Source: Clostridium sp.
GTDB lineage: Bacteria > Bacillota > Clostridia > Clostridiales > Clostridiaceae
Assembly: GCF_026168755.1 (NCBI RefSeq)
Contig: NZ_JAPFDR010000028.1
Coordinates: forward strand, 1-38,702
DNA length: 38,702 bases
Direction of reading: 5' to 3'
Notes under the pieces: model-generated
Database searches by the model: none
Seen by the model: the letters and a program-made list of their open reading frames with translations, nothing else
What the model was told of the DNA's origin: nothing
Position numbers and translations under genes: made by a program
In this document: one piece after another, positions 16,768 to 25,565 of the stretch
Layout: each line of letters begins with the position of its first letter
Numbering within the stretch: position 1 is the stretch's first letter

Positions 16768-18564
16768 ATGGAAGGAGAGAAGGTTTGTAATAAATACTTA
16801 GATGAGAATTATGAACATTATGTTGTAGAATACAGAGGAGAATTTCAAGAACAAATAAATAAACTTGATTATGCATGTGGAACAACTATAACAGAGACAT
16901 TAGCAGTAGTTGCAGTTGAAGTAAATAACTTAAATAAGTTAAGAGCAGAGGTTCCTGCAATTATTTTTGTTGAGGCTAAGAGTATATATGTATTGCAAGA
17001 GATAGATCCATCTAATGCTGATAATATACATAAACTTAAAATTAATCAATATTTAAATTTAACTGGAAAAGGTGTATTAGTAGGAATGATAGATAGTGGA
17101 ATAAATTATCTTAATCAAGAGTTTATTAGAGAAGATGATACATCAAGAATTTTAAGAATTTGGGATCAAAGTGTACAAGCAAAAAACAAAAGTGATTTTA
17201 AGTTTGGGACCGTATATTATAACGAAGAAATTAATGAAGCAATAAAAGCATATAAATCAGGAAAGGATCCATATAGTATAGTTAATTCTAAAGATGAAAT
17301 AGATCATGGTACTAAGATGGCAGGAATAATTGGAGCTAGGGGATATAATGAGCAAATGAAAGGGATTGCTCATGATTGTGATTTTTTAGTTGTAAAGCTA
17401 TTAGAATCACCTAATTATAGAAAAATATTAAGAGAAAACAATCTGAAGCAGGTGCCTGTATATAGTAATGCTGAAATATTATCGGCAATAGAGTTTTTAA
17501 GGGAAACAGCTGAAGAAATCAATAGACCACTAGTAATTTTTTGTGGAGTAGGGAGTCATGATGGAAGTCATGATGGATATAATATTACAGCTAGGTTTAT
17601 AACTTCTTTTGCGAATGAAGAAGGAGTTATTTTTGTTGCAGGAACTGGTAATTCTGGAGATTCAGAAGGGCATGTAATAAATTATGTGAAAAATGATGGA
17701 GATGTAGGAACAGTAGAGTTACTAATATCTAAAAATATGAAGCATTTGGAGTTTTATGTATGGATTCAGAAACCAGATATTATGTCATTAAATATAATAG
17801 ATCCATCAGGAGAGGAAATGGGATATCTGGCTCCAAAAATATACTCAACATATGAAAAAAATTTTTATTTATTAAATACAAATTTAAAAGTAACTAGTTA
17901 TAACCCAGAAAATTTTACTGGACATCAGGTATTTTTAGTTGTGTTTACAGATATTAAGAGTGGAATATGGAAGTTAAATTTAAGGGGAGAGTATATTACT
18001 AATGGAAGATTTGATATTTGGTTACCAGATAAGACTTTATTACCAGAGGGGACTAAGTTTTTAAATTCAAATCCAGATACTACATTAACCATACCTTCTA
18101 CAGCGAAAAGAGTTACAACAGTTGCTTATTATAATAGCATAAATGATGCAATAGTTACATCGTCAGGCAAAGGGTTTGACTCTAATCAGACTATAAATCC
18201 AGATTTAGCAGCAGATGGAATTAACATTTTAACTACATCAGGAAATGATAATAAAATTGTACCTGTAAGTGGGAGTTCCGCAGCTACAGCAATTGTAGTA
18301 GGTGCAATATGTCTATTAATACAATGGCAAATTAATAGTTTAAAAGATGAAGGTGTATATTCAGTAAAGTTAAGAAGTTTTTTAATATATGGAGCTAGAA
18401 GGGATAAAAACTATGAATATCCTAATAAGGATATAGGGTATGGAAAATTAGATTTATTAGGATCATTTAATGTAATTGGTGGAGGTTATAGATATGAAGA
18501 AAAATATATGGAGTATTATATAAATAATTTATTTATAAGATATCCAATGGATTTAATACGTTAA
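16768..18564 (+). CDS. Csp-like subtilisin-family serine protease (first of pair)
   Basis: About 598 residues, without a signal peptide. An N-terminal prodomain-like region (1-78) precedes the S8 fold, with D109 in GMIDSGI, H180 in DHGTKMAG and S504 in SGSSAAT as catalytic triad. N295 in AGTGNSG is the oxyanion-hole residue. About 130 residues between N295 and the last motif form an inserted beta-rich region, as in clostridial Csp proteases, which activate the cortex hydrolase SleC during spore germination. The serine motif is GSS instead of the usual GTS. ATG 16768 (7 bases after GGAGG) is preferred to GTG 16765. A second Csp-like gene follows after 15 bases. No sleC lies nearby, so a germination role is inferred only from family. 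Confidence 0.82.
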   Translation: MEGEKVCNKYLDENYEHYVVEYRGEFQEQINKLDYACGTTITETLAVVAVEVNNLNKLRAEVPAIIFVEAKSIYVLQEIDPSNADNIHKLKINQYLNLTGKGVLVGMIDSGINYLNQEFIREDDTSRILRIWDQSVQAKNKSDFKFGTVYYNEEINEAIKAYKSGKDPYSIVNSKDEIDHGTKMAGIIGARGYNEQMKGIAHDCDFLVVKLLESPNYRKILRENNLKQVPVYSNAEILSAIEFLRETAEEINRPLVIFCGVGSHDGSHDGYNITARFITSFANEEGVIFVAGTGNSGDSEGHVINYVKNDGDVGTVELLISKNMKHLEFYVWIQKPDIMSLNIIDPSGEEMGYLAPKIYSTYEKNFYLLNTNLKVTSYNPENFTGHQVFLVVFTDIKSGIWKLNLRGEYITNGRFDIWLPDKTLLPEGTKFLNSNPDTTLTIPSTAKRVTTVAYYNSINDAIVTSSGKGFDSNQTINPDLAADGINILTTSGNDNKIVPVSGSSAATAIVVGAICLLIQWQINSLKDEGVYSVKLRSFLIYGARRDKNYEYPNKDIGYGKLDLLGSFNVIGGGYRYEEKYMEYYINNLFIRYPMDLIR

Positions 18565-18579
18565 TGGGAGATGAATTAA

Positions 18580-20349
18580 TTGAATAATAATGCAAATACA
18601 GAATATGTTTTTAATAGTCCTGATTATAATCATATTATGGTGCAATATTCAGGTAATATTCCCAATATACCTAAAAATGATAATGGATTGTATATTACAA
18701 AAGTAAATGATAATTATGCAATAATATCTTTAAAGATATCTATTACTGAATTAGTGCATGAGATAATAAGTAATAACGATATAGATAATATAAGAGAAAT
18801 ACTCGAAAAAAATCTTGATATTGGTGATTTTAAAATAATTTATATAATTCCTACTCAGTTATATACACTTCAGGAGATATCTGCAATTGATGCGGCTCAA
18901 GTTAGTACAGTTGGAATTAATACTGCTTTAAATCTGACAGGAGAAGGTGTTATTGTAGGAATTATTGATACTGGAATAGATTATCTAAGTGATGAATTTA
19001 GGGATGAAATCGGAAAAAGTAGAATAATTAGTATTTGGGATCAAACTATCGAATCAAATGAAAATGATTCAAAAGATGTGCCTTTTGGAACTATTTATAC
19101 AAATGAAGAAATAAATAGGGCTATAGAAGCTTATGAGTCAGGAGGAAATCCTTATGATATAGTGCCAAGCAAGGATTTGAATGGTCATGGAACGGGAATG
19201 GCAGGGATTGTTGGAGCTACTGGAAAAAATAAAGATATAAGAGGAATAGCACCAAAATGTAATTTTGTAATAGTTAAATTAAGTGAATTTAATATTGTTA
19301 AAAAGTTACTAAGCACAAAAACACCAATTTTTGGATTGCCATCAATTTTTCCAGCTATAGAATATTTAAGAAAAATTTTATTAAGTGAAAAAATGCCTGT
19401 AGTAGTATTGTTACCATTAGGGAGTAATAATGGAGATCATAAAGGGAATACTTTATTTGATGGATATATAGAAAGTGTATCAAGTAATGTTGGAATTGTA
19501 ATTGTAACAGGTGCTGGAAATGAAGGAAATAGAGATGAGCACGTATCAGGTATTATAAGAAATAGCAATGAGATTGAAACTATAAATTTATTTATTGAGG
19601 AAAATCAAAGATATATGGGAATGGAAATATGGATAGATTTGCCTAGTATTGTAGATATAAATTTAGTTTCACCTTCAGGTGAAGAAACTGGTTTTATTCA
19701 AGCAGCGACTAATATTCAACGTGATAATAAATTTATTTTTGAAAAAACTCAGGCAAAAATTTCTTATTTTTTACCAGAAGAATATGCAGGTGATGAATTA
19801 ATATCTATATATTTTTCCAATATAGTATCAGGTATATGGCAGATAAAATTGAAGTTAAGAAGTGGAGAAATGGCAAGGTATAATGCGTGGATATGGCAGT
19901 ATGGTTTATCATTACCCAATACTAGATTTTCACCAAGTGATCCATATGGAACAATAACAATTCCTGGAGATTCTACTTCGGTTGTTACAGTTGCTGCATA
20001 TAATCAAAATAACAATAATTTATTAACTTATTCAGGACTATCATTTAGGCAAGAATATATAAAGAAAATAGATTTTGCTGCAGGTGGAGTTAATACAATG
20101 ACAGTAGGGTTAAATAATTCTACTCAAATAATAAATGGAACTAGCTTATCAGCTGCTGTTGGAGCTGGGGCTTGCATTTTATTATTTCAATGGGGAATAG
20201 TTGAGGGAAATTATCCATATATGTATTCACAAAGTATAAAGACTTTTTTAACTAGGGGAGTTGTAAAGAGGGGGAAGGATGTATATCCTAATCCCGAATT
20301 AGGATATGGAATACTTAATTTTTATAAAATATTTGAAAATATGCATTGA
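18580..20349 (+). CDS. Csp-like subtilisin-family serine protease (second of pair)
   Basis: A 589-residue paralogue of the preceding protease, with the same architecture and no signal peptide. A prodomain-like region (1-100) is followed by D130 in GIIDTGI, H203 in NGHGTGMAG, N314 in GAGNEGN and S522 in INGTSLSAA, so the triad is complete. The inserted beta-rich region lies at about 325-455. The start is TTG 18580 with GGGAG at 18566-18570; the ATG at 18571 is followed by an in-frame stop and cannot be used. The 15-base gap implies an operon with the first protease, and a terminator follows. In C. difficile some Csp members are pseudoproteases; here both copies look catalytically competent. 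Confidence 0.82.
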   Translation: MNNNANTEYVFNSPDYNHIMVQYSGNIPNIPKNDNGLYITKVNDNYAIISLKISITELVHEIISNNDIDNIREILEKNLDIGDFKIIYIIPTQLYTLQEISAIDAAQVSTVGINTALNLTGEGVIVGIIDTGIDYLSDEFRDEIGKSRIISIWDQTIESNENDSKDVPFGTIYTNEEINRAIEAYESGGNPYDIVPSKDLNGHGTGMAGIVGATGKNKDIRGIAPKCNFVIVKLSEFNIVKKLLSTKTPIFGLPSIFPAIEYLRKILLSEKMPVVVLLPLGSNNGDHKGNTLFDGYIESVSSNVGIVIVTGAGNEGNRDEHVSGIIRNSNEIETINLFIEENQRYMGMEIWIDLPSIVDINLVSPSGEETGFIQAATNIQRDNKFIFEKTQAKISYFLPEEYAGDELISIYFSNIVSGIWQIKLKLRSGEMARYNAWIWQYGLSLPNTRFSPSDPYGTITIPGDSTSVVTVAAYNQNNNNLLTYSGLSFRQEYIKKIDFAAGGVNTMTVGLNNSTQIINGTSLSAAVGAGACILLFQWGIVEGNYPYMYSQSIKTFLTRGVVKRGKDVYPNPELGYGILNFYKIFENMH

Positions 20350-20406
20350 GTTTAGTTAATTTAGTTCTTCTAGAATTAATGTACAAAGTTGAAAAATAAC
20401 TAAAAA

Positions 20407-20447
20407 AATACTGAACAGTACAAAGGTGTAATGTTCAGTATTTTTTT
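20407..20447. terminator. Bidirectional terminator between the Csp pair and the M28 gene
   Basis: AATACTGAACA (20407-20417) pairs with TGTTCAGTATT (20432-20442). A T-run follows on the plus strand and an A-run precedes it, so it can serve both convergent transcripts. Confidence 0.88.
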
Positions 20448-20457
20448 ATAGAAAGTA

Positions 20458-22092
20458 TTACTCAATAGCTGATAAAGCAGTTAAAATTGATATATACACT
20501 AAAATTACAAAGAATATATTTACTGCTAATGCACCAAATGTTAATGCACAATTAAATAAATATATCATAGGAACATATAATATAATCACTAATGATACTG
20601 GAATTAGTAAGATAAATGATAAATATTTAATATTTACAAAGTTTTGTTTTATAGAAGCGAAAATTGATATTAATAATGCAGGAATTACAGTTAAATAGCT
20701 TGCTCCTGGTAAAACAATAGTTAATATAATTGATAATATTAATAATAATACTAATGAACCTATTATAAAATCATTCTTTTCAATAAAGTTTTTTGAGAAT
20801 TTTTTTATAGTAAATATAAATGTTACAAGTACTAATAAAAGTACAGATACAAAAATTATTCCTTCAAACTTCATAAGTGGTAAATAAGTAAGCTTAAATT
20901 CTCTTCCGTTTAAAATTGCAACTATTCGACTAATAATGTATCCAACTATCATTGCTATTATTGTAAATCCAGTGTTTATTAATACAAATTTGAATACATT
21001 CTTTACATTTTTAATATTAAATTTTTTATATAAGTAAATTATTAAGATTAATATAACAATCAAGAATACATAGTTTAGAGTATTTGAGTATTCTATAAAT
21101 TGATTTCCTAATATAAAGAATATTGAATCGTTAGTTCCCTCTAAATTTTCTGGATTAGAATATTTTTCATTAGTAACAAATTCAGTTACTATAGGTAAAA
21201 CTTGATCACCATAATGCTGCATAGATTCTTCACTTAGATTTTCAGGATTATCATTAGGTGTATGATAATTTTCGATTCCATCTAAAACAGCTATATTAAT
21301 TCCAGTTAAATTATTTTGTAAAAATACTGTAAAATCAGTAGAGTTAGGTAATAATCTATATATTTCAGATGTTATAGAATATGAAAATGGATTATTACTA
21401 GCCTTATATAAATCTAAAACAGCATTGTTATTAGGGCTTGTCTCAAACATTACAGCAGGACCTTCAGTTCCCCTTGCTTCAATATTAATAACATAGTTAA
21501 CTCCATCAAAAATTTCCGCTTCTTTAACGGATTCTTTTGCGCCTAAAAGACCATACTCTTCACCATCAGTAAATAAAATTTTAATTCCATTTTCAAGTTC
21601 AATATTTTTTTCTTTTATAACTCTTAGTGTTTCTAGAATTGTAGAAAGTGCATAACCTGCATCTGCAGCTCCTAAAGAACCATCTGTTTCTGCATACCTT
21701 TCTTTCTTTGCATGAGAACTATCATAATGGGTAGCTAATAAAATATAGGAATCAGACTTACCTTTTACTTCAGCATAAATATTTTCAATGTCTACAAGAC
21801 TATCACTTCTTTTTTCATAAATGTCTTCATACTTATAAAGTTTAGATTCTATACCTAGTGATGAAAGTTCTGAGACTAGATAATCTCTTACTTTTTCTTT
21901 AGCTTCAATATCAAAAATTGTGTGTGGTTCTTGAGCGATATTTTTTATATGCTCCATTTGATTATTAACATTAGTCCTACTATTATCGGTATAGTTTGGC
22001 TTTGATGGATTTAATGATTTAAATCCTATAAAGAATGATATAAATATGACTAATAATATTATTATGTATTTATTTTTCTTCTGTAAATTCAT
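20458..22092 (-). CDS. Membrane-anchored M28-family zinc peptidase
   Basis: A 544-residue protein. One N-terminal membrane helix (about 8-26) is followed by an M28 aminopeptidase domain (about 45-315). Its co-catalytic zinc ligands and base are visible: H122 in ATHYDSS, D144 in GAADAG, E178-E179 in TDGEEYG, E205 in NIEARG and H277 in ENYHTPND. Six or so hydrophobic helices form the C-terminal half (about 325-540). The layout resembles ER metallopeptidase/Fxna-type M28 membrane proteins. The catalytic domain is probably extracellular. SD AAAGGGGA precedes the ATG. It is a single-gene unit; the substrate is unknown. Confidence 0.85.
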   Translation of the reverse strand: MNLQKKNKYIIILLVIFISFFIGFKSLNPSKPNYTDNSRTNVNNQMEHIKNIAQEPHTIFDIEAKEKVRDYLVSELSSLGIESKLYKYEDIYEKRSDSLVDIENIYAEVKGKSDSYILLATHYDSSHAKKERYAETDGSLGAADAGYALSTILETLRVIKEKNIELENGIKILFTDGEEYGLLGAKESVKEAEIFDGVNYVINIEARGTEGPAVMFETSPNNNAVLDLYKASNNPFSYSITSEIYRLLPNSTDFTVFLQNNLTGINIAVLDGIENYHTPNDNPENLSEESMQHYGDQVLPIVTEFVTNEKYSNPENLEGTNDSIFFILGNQFIEYSNTLNYVFLIVILILIIYLYKKFNIKNVKNVFKFVLINTGFTIIAMIVGYIISRIVAILNGREFKLTYLPLMKFEGIIFVSVLLLVLVTFIFTIKKFSKNFIEKNDFIIGSLVLLLILSIILTIVLPGASYLTVIPALLISIFASIKQNFVNIKYLSFILLIPVSLVIILYVPMIYLFNCALTFGALAVNIFFVILVYISILTALSAIE

Positions 22093-22266
22093 TTATTTTA
22101 TCCCCTTTCGCGAAATATAATTGAGAAATATTATATCGTTGATAGAATATCATAAGTCAAATATTTTGTAAATCAAAATAATTAAAGTATAAAGTTTTTT
22201 GTTTCTAAATTTTATATTTCTAGACTCAGATAGGGTAATAAATGAATAGGATAAAAGGAGAAAGTA

Positions 22267-22299
22267 ATGATTAAAATTATGCAAGTGGGGAATCTATGA
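22267..22299 (+). CDS. Upstream ORF of 10 codons coupled to the antiporter gene
   Basis: AAAAGGAG (22253-22260) lies 6 bases before ATG 22267, which opens a frame encoding MIKIMQVGNL. Its TGA (22297-22299) overlaps the antiporter ATG (22296-22298) as ATGA. The antiporter's own SD (GTGGGG, 22285-22290) lies inside the small ORF. Termination-reinitiation coupling is likely. Confidence 0.5.
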   Translation: MIKIMQVGNL

Positions 22300-23939
22300 T
22301 AAATTTAATGATTATTTGTGCATTAGTATTATTAATGTGCATAACTTCTACTAAAATATTATATAAGTTTGGTGTACCAATTCTTTTAATATTTATGGTG
22401 TTAGGAATGTTATTTGGGTCTGATGGTATTGTTGGAATATACTTTAATGATTATCAATTAGCTAGTAAAGTAAGTACTATAGCATTAATATTTATAATGT
22501 TTTATGGAGGTTTTGGTACTAATTGGGGTATGGCTAAACCTGTAGCAGTACAATCAGTTTTTATGTCAACATTAGGAGTTGTTTTTACAGCTATATTAAC
22601 AGGATTATTTTGTTTTTTTGTATTTAAAACAACATTATTAGAAGGATTACTTATAGGATCAATTGTTGGATCTACAGATGCAGCTTCTGTATTTGCAATA
22701 TTAAGATCTCAACGATTAAATTTGAGAGGATCAATTGCATCTATGTTAGAGTTAGAAAGTGGTAGTAATGATCCATGTGCATATATGCTGACAGTGATAA
22801 TATTAGGATTAATGGCTGATGGTGGATATGGAAATATAATTCCAATGATATTAAAGCAAATTATAGTAGGAGTAATAGTTTCAGTTGTTTTAGCTAAATT
22901 ATCTATTTACTTATTAAGACATGCTAAATTTGAAATAGAAGGATTTTATCCAATCTTTGTAACTGCTATAGCAGTGTTAGCTTATTCACTAAGTGAATAT
23001 TTTTCTGGAAATGGATATTTAAGTGTTTATATTACTGGTATTATAATAGGAAATGCAAAGATACCACATAAGAAAAGTATATTTCAATTTTTTGATGGTA
23101 TATCATGGATTATGCAAATCATGTTATTCTTTTTACTTGGATTATTAGCATTTCCATCAAAGATACCATCAGTAATGATTAAGGGAATATCAATTTCAAT
23201 ATTTATGATTTTTGTAGCAAGACCAGTTGCAATATTTAGTATTTTATATTGGTTTAAGACACCTATAAAAGAAGAGATTTTTATATCATGGGTAGGGATA
23301 AGAGGTGCTGCATCACTAGTTTTTGCAATATTTGCTGAAACATATGGAGTATCAATAAATAATGATATTTTTCATATAATATTCTTTATAGCACTATTCT
23401 CAGTGGCTGTACAAGGTACAGTTATTCCTAAACTAGCTAAAAAATTAGATTTAATAGATAATGAGGAGTCTGTTTTAAAGACTTTTAATGATTATAAAGA
23501 AGACAAGAGTACAAGATTAATAGAGTTTACAATTGATGAGCATAATATTATAGCGAATAAAACAATAATGGATGCTAATATACCAGAAGATATTCTTGTA
23601 GTAATGATAAAAAGAAATGGGGATGTATTTGTACCAAATGGATCTACAGAAATTTTACCAGGAGATATCTTAGTTTTATCTGGTAACAAGCTTAAACACT
23701 TCAATGAATATAATGAAGATAAGAGTACAACATTAACAGAGGTTTCTGTTGAAGAAAGAAGTGGTTTAATTAATAAATCTATAAAGGATGCAGATATTCC
23801 AGATGATGTTCTTATAGTTATGATAAAAAGAAAGGGACAAGTATTAGTTCCTAATGGAAATACAATAATTAATCCAGGAGATATATTAGTTATAACATCG
23901 AATAATATGGAGGAAATAGAGGAATTAATAACTGTATAA
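22296..23939 (+). CDS. CPA1-type K+(Na+)/H+ antiporter with tandem RCK_C domains
   Basis: A 547-residue membrane antiporter. About 12 helices (residues 1-385) carry GSTDAASVF and the CPA1 signature ESGSNDP (about 154-160). Two tandem RCK_C (TrkA-C) cytoplasmic domains follow, at about 398-469 and 470-547, nearly the same in sequence (both contain VMIKR, VPNG and PGDILV). NhaP2/CvrA- and CpaA-like relatives export potassium or sodium in exchange for protons, and RCK_C domains can bind c-di-AMP, so ligand-gated control is plausible but not shown. The start overlaps a 10-codon upstream ORF. Ion specificity is inference. Confidence 0.85.
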   Translation: MINLMIICALVLLMCITSTKILYKFGVPILLIFMVLGMLFGSDGIVGIYFNDYQLASKVSTIALIFIMFYGGFGTNWGMAKPVAVQSVFMSTLGVVFTAILTGLFCFFVFKTTLLEGLLIGSIVGSTDAASVFAILRSQRLNLRGSIASMLELESGSNDPCAYMLTVIILGLMADGGYGNIIPMILKQIIVGVIVSVVLAKLSIYLLRHAKFEIEGFYPIFVTAIAVLAYSLSEYFSGNGYLSVYITGIIIGNAKIPHKKSIFQFFDGISWIMQIMLFFLLGLLAFPSKIPSVMIKGISISIFMIFVARPVAIFSILYWFKTPIKEEIFISWVGIRGAASLVFAIFAETYGVSINNDIFHIIFFIALFSVAVQGTVIPKLAKKLDLIDNEESVLKTFNDYKEDKSTRLIEFTIDEHNIIANKTIMDANIPEDILVVMIKRNGDVFVPNGSTEILPGDILVLSGNKLKHFNEYNEDKSTTLTEVSVEERSGLINKSIKDADIPDDVLIVMIKRKGQVLVPNGNTIINPGDILVITSNNMEEIEELITV

Positions 23940-23947
23940 ATTATTAG

Positions 23948-23979
23948 AAATTCACAATAAATACATGGTGAATTTTTGT
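23948..23979 (+). terminator. Probable intrinsic terminator of the antiporter gene
   Basis: AAATTCAC (23948-23955) pairs with GTGAATTT (23968-23975), followed by a short T stretch. Confidence 0.65.
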
Positions 23980-24039
23980 ATAACAGAAGATAAGAGACTT
24001 TCAGAACCTAAAAAGCTTTATAGTGAAGAAGTAAAATAA

Positions 24040-24096
24040 ATTTATGATGGACAAGTATTTGTTCCAGATGATTTAGAAAGAATAGAATTAAAATAA
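24040..24096 (+). pseudogene. Possible antitoxin-like C-terminal scrap
   Basis: An 18-codon open stretch ending at TAA 24094-24096 encodes IYDGQVFVPDDLERIELK. This resembles the start of DUF104-type antitoxin-like proteins (a YDGxVFxP core) but has no start codon, SD or upstream continuation. The neighbouring 24-codon frame at 23965-24039 is unrecognised. Most likely chance or debris; low confidence. Confidence 0.2.
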
Positions 24097-24134
24097 AAAT
24101 CTATATAATAAGATTATAGAATTTAAAATTAAGT

Positions 24135-24172
24135 TGTAAAATTATAGTATTCCTAAATACTATAATTTTACA
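24135..24172. repeat. Perfect 16-bp inverted repeat
   Basis: TGTAAAATTATAGTAT (24135-24150) and ATACTATAATTTTACA (24157-24172) are exact reverse complements around a six-base loop. There is no T-run on the plus strand. It lies between the antiporter terminator and the riboswitch promoter region; it could terminate, insulate, or bind a dimeric protein. Confidence 0.6.
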
Positions 24173-24241
24173 GTTAGATATAGACAAATGTAATATATTT
24201 AGATATACTTATTTAGTTGTTAAATATAACGATAATAAAAT

Positions 24242-24494
24242 AATATTGGTTAAAAATACATATATAGTAATATCTATTTTTATTAAAAAGGAAGTTAGGT
24301 GAAAGTCCTACACAGTGCCGCTACTGTATTTAGGGAATGTTATTTCAAAGTAATCCATTGAGCATATATGCTTGAGAAGGAGAAATAACGTGATGATCTA
24401 TAAGTCAGGAGACTTGCCAATATTATAATATCGATACTCTTCGGTAAAAGAGTGATATTAATAAAAAATTAAATATCAAAGAACTAAGAGTATC
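24242..24494 (+). promoter_or_regulatory. Cobalamin (B12) riboswitch with expression platform
   Basis: The aptamer lies at about 24242-24426. The closing P1 helix pairs AATATTGGT (24242-24250) with GCCAATATT (24416-24424). GTGAAAGTCCTACACAGTGC and CCGCTACTGT in the core, and the B12 box AAGTCAGGAGACTTGCC just before P1, are hallmark segments. Downstream, GATACTCTT (24433-24441) can pair either with the adjacent AAGAGTGATATT (24448-24459) or with AAGAGTATC (24486-24494), a likely switching pair. It precedes an ABC importer and identifies that importer as cobalamin- or corrinoid-specific. Confidence 0.95.
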
Positions 24495-24548
24495 CTTATA
24501 TCTTTATATTAAAATGAACAAATATAAAATGATAAAGGGAGAACAAAG

Positions 24549-25565
24549 ATGAAAAATTTCAAAAACGTAACAACAATTCTATTAAGCGCAATGCTTATCT
24601 TAGGTCTTGTTTCTTGTGGTACAAGCAATAAGGAATCAGTAAATGGTGGTTCTAATGTGCAAGCACAAGAAAATAATGACTTACATTATCCAGTAACTAT
24701 AACAACTTATAATTATGCAAGGGAACCTGTTGAAATGACTTTTGATAAGGCACCAGAAAAGGTGGTAGCTATTTATCAAAATTCAATTGAAACTATGCTA
24801 GCATTAGGACTAGAGGATAGAATAGTTGCAGCTGCAGGGCTTGATCATGATGTGAAAGATGAATACAAAGAAGCTTTTAGTAAGGTAAATTATTTAGAAG
24901 AGTTTACTCCATCAAAAGAAGCAATAATAATGGAGAAACCTGATTTCATATTAGGATGGTATTCTTTATTTGATGATAAAAGATTAGGTGATATTGACTA
25001 TTGGAATGAAAGTGGTGTAAATACTTATATCTCATTAAATAGTGGAGTAGCACAAGAAAGAACAATAGAAAATGAAATAAATGATATATTAAATTTAGGG
25101 AAGATTTTTAATGTGGAAGATAAGGCTCAGGCTATAGTGGATGAAATTACAGCAACTGTTAATGAAGTTTCTTCAAAAGTAAGTAATGAAGAAAAACAAA
25201 GTGCTATGGTAGTAGAATTTTTTGATGATGAAATATATACATATGGTTCTAAAACTTTAGCTGGAGATATGGTAACAAAATTAGGAGCAGAGGTTTTAAA
25301 TCCTGAAGGTGGAAATATAGGAGCAGAAGATTTAATTAAGCTAAATCCAGATTGTATTTTTGTTTCTTATATGGATAGAGGAGATGAAAGTGTTCCGGTT
25401 GAAGAGGTAAATAAGATATTAGAAAATCCATCCTTTGCAAGCCTTTCAGCAGTTAAAAGCAAAAGAGTTTACGCTATACCATTAGGAGATATGTATTCTA
25501 GTGGAATAAGAACTATAGATGGTATAAACACTTTTGCAAATGGATTATATGGAAATGAAGAATAA
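24549..25565 (+). CDS. btuF: Cobalamin ABC transporter substrate-binding lipoprotein
   Basis: A 338-residue lipoprotein: signal peptide with lipobox LVSC, lipidated C23, then a class III periplasmic-binding-protein fold (about 45-338) with VVAIYQNSIETMLALGLEDR and KPDFILGWYS. This fold serves iron-siderophore, haem and cobalamin importers alike. The B12 riboswitch immediately upstream decides for corrinoid, which it would capture outside the membrane and hand to the permease encoded next. SD AAAGGGAG precedes the ATG. The end of the gene overlaps the permease start. Many annotation pipelines would call this an iron transporter. Confidence 0.88.
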   Translation: MKNFKNVTTILLSAMLILGLVSCGTSNKESVNGGSNVQAQENNDLHYPVTITTYNYAREPVEMTFDKAPEKVVAIYQNSIETMLALGLEDRIVAAAGLDHDVKDEYKEAFSKVNYLEEFTPSKEAIIMEKPDFILGWYSLFDDKRLGDIDYWNESGVNTYISLNSGVAQERTIENEINDILNLGKIFNVEDKAQAIVDEITATVNEVSSKVSNEEKQSAMVVEFFDDEIYTYGSKTLAGDMVTKLGAEVLNPEGGNIGAEDLIKLNPDCIFVSYMDRGDESVPVEEVNKILENPSFASLSAVKSKRVYAIPLGDMYSSGIRTIDGINTFANGLYGNEE

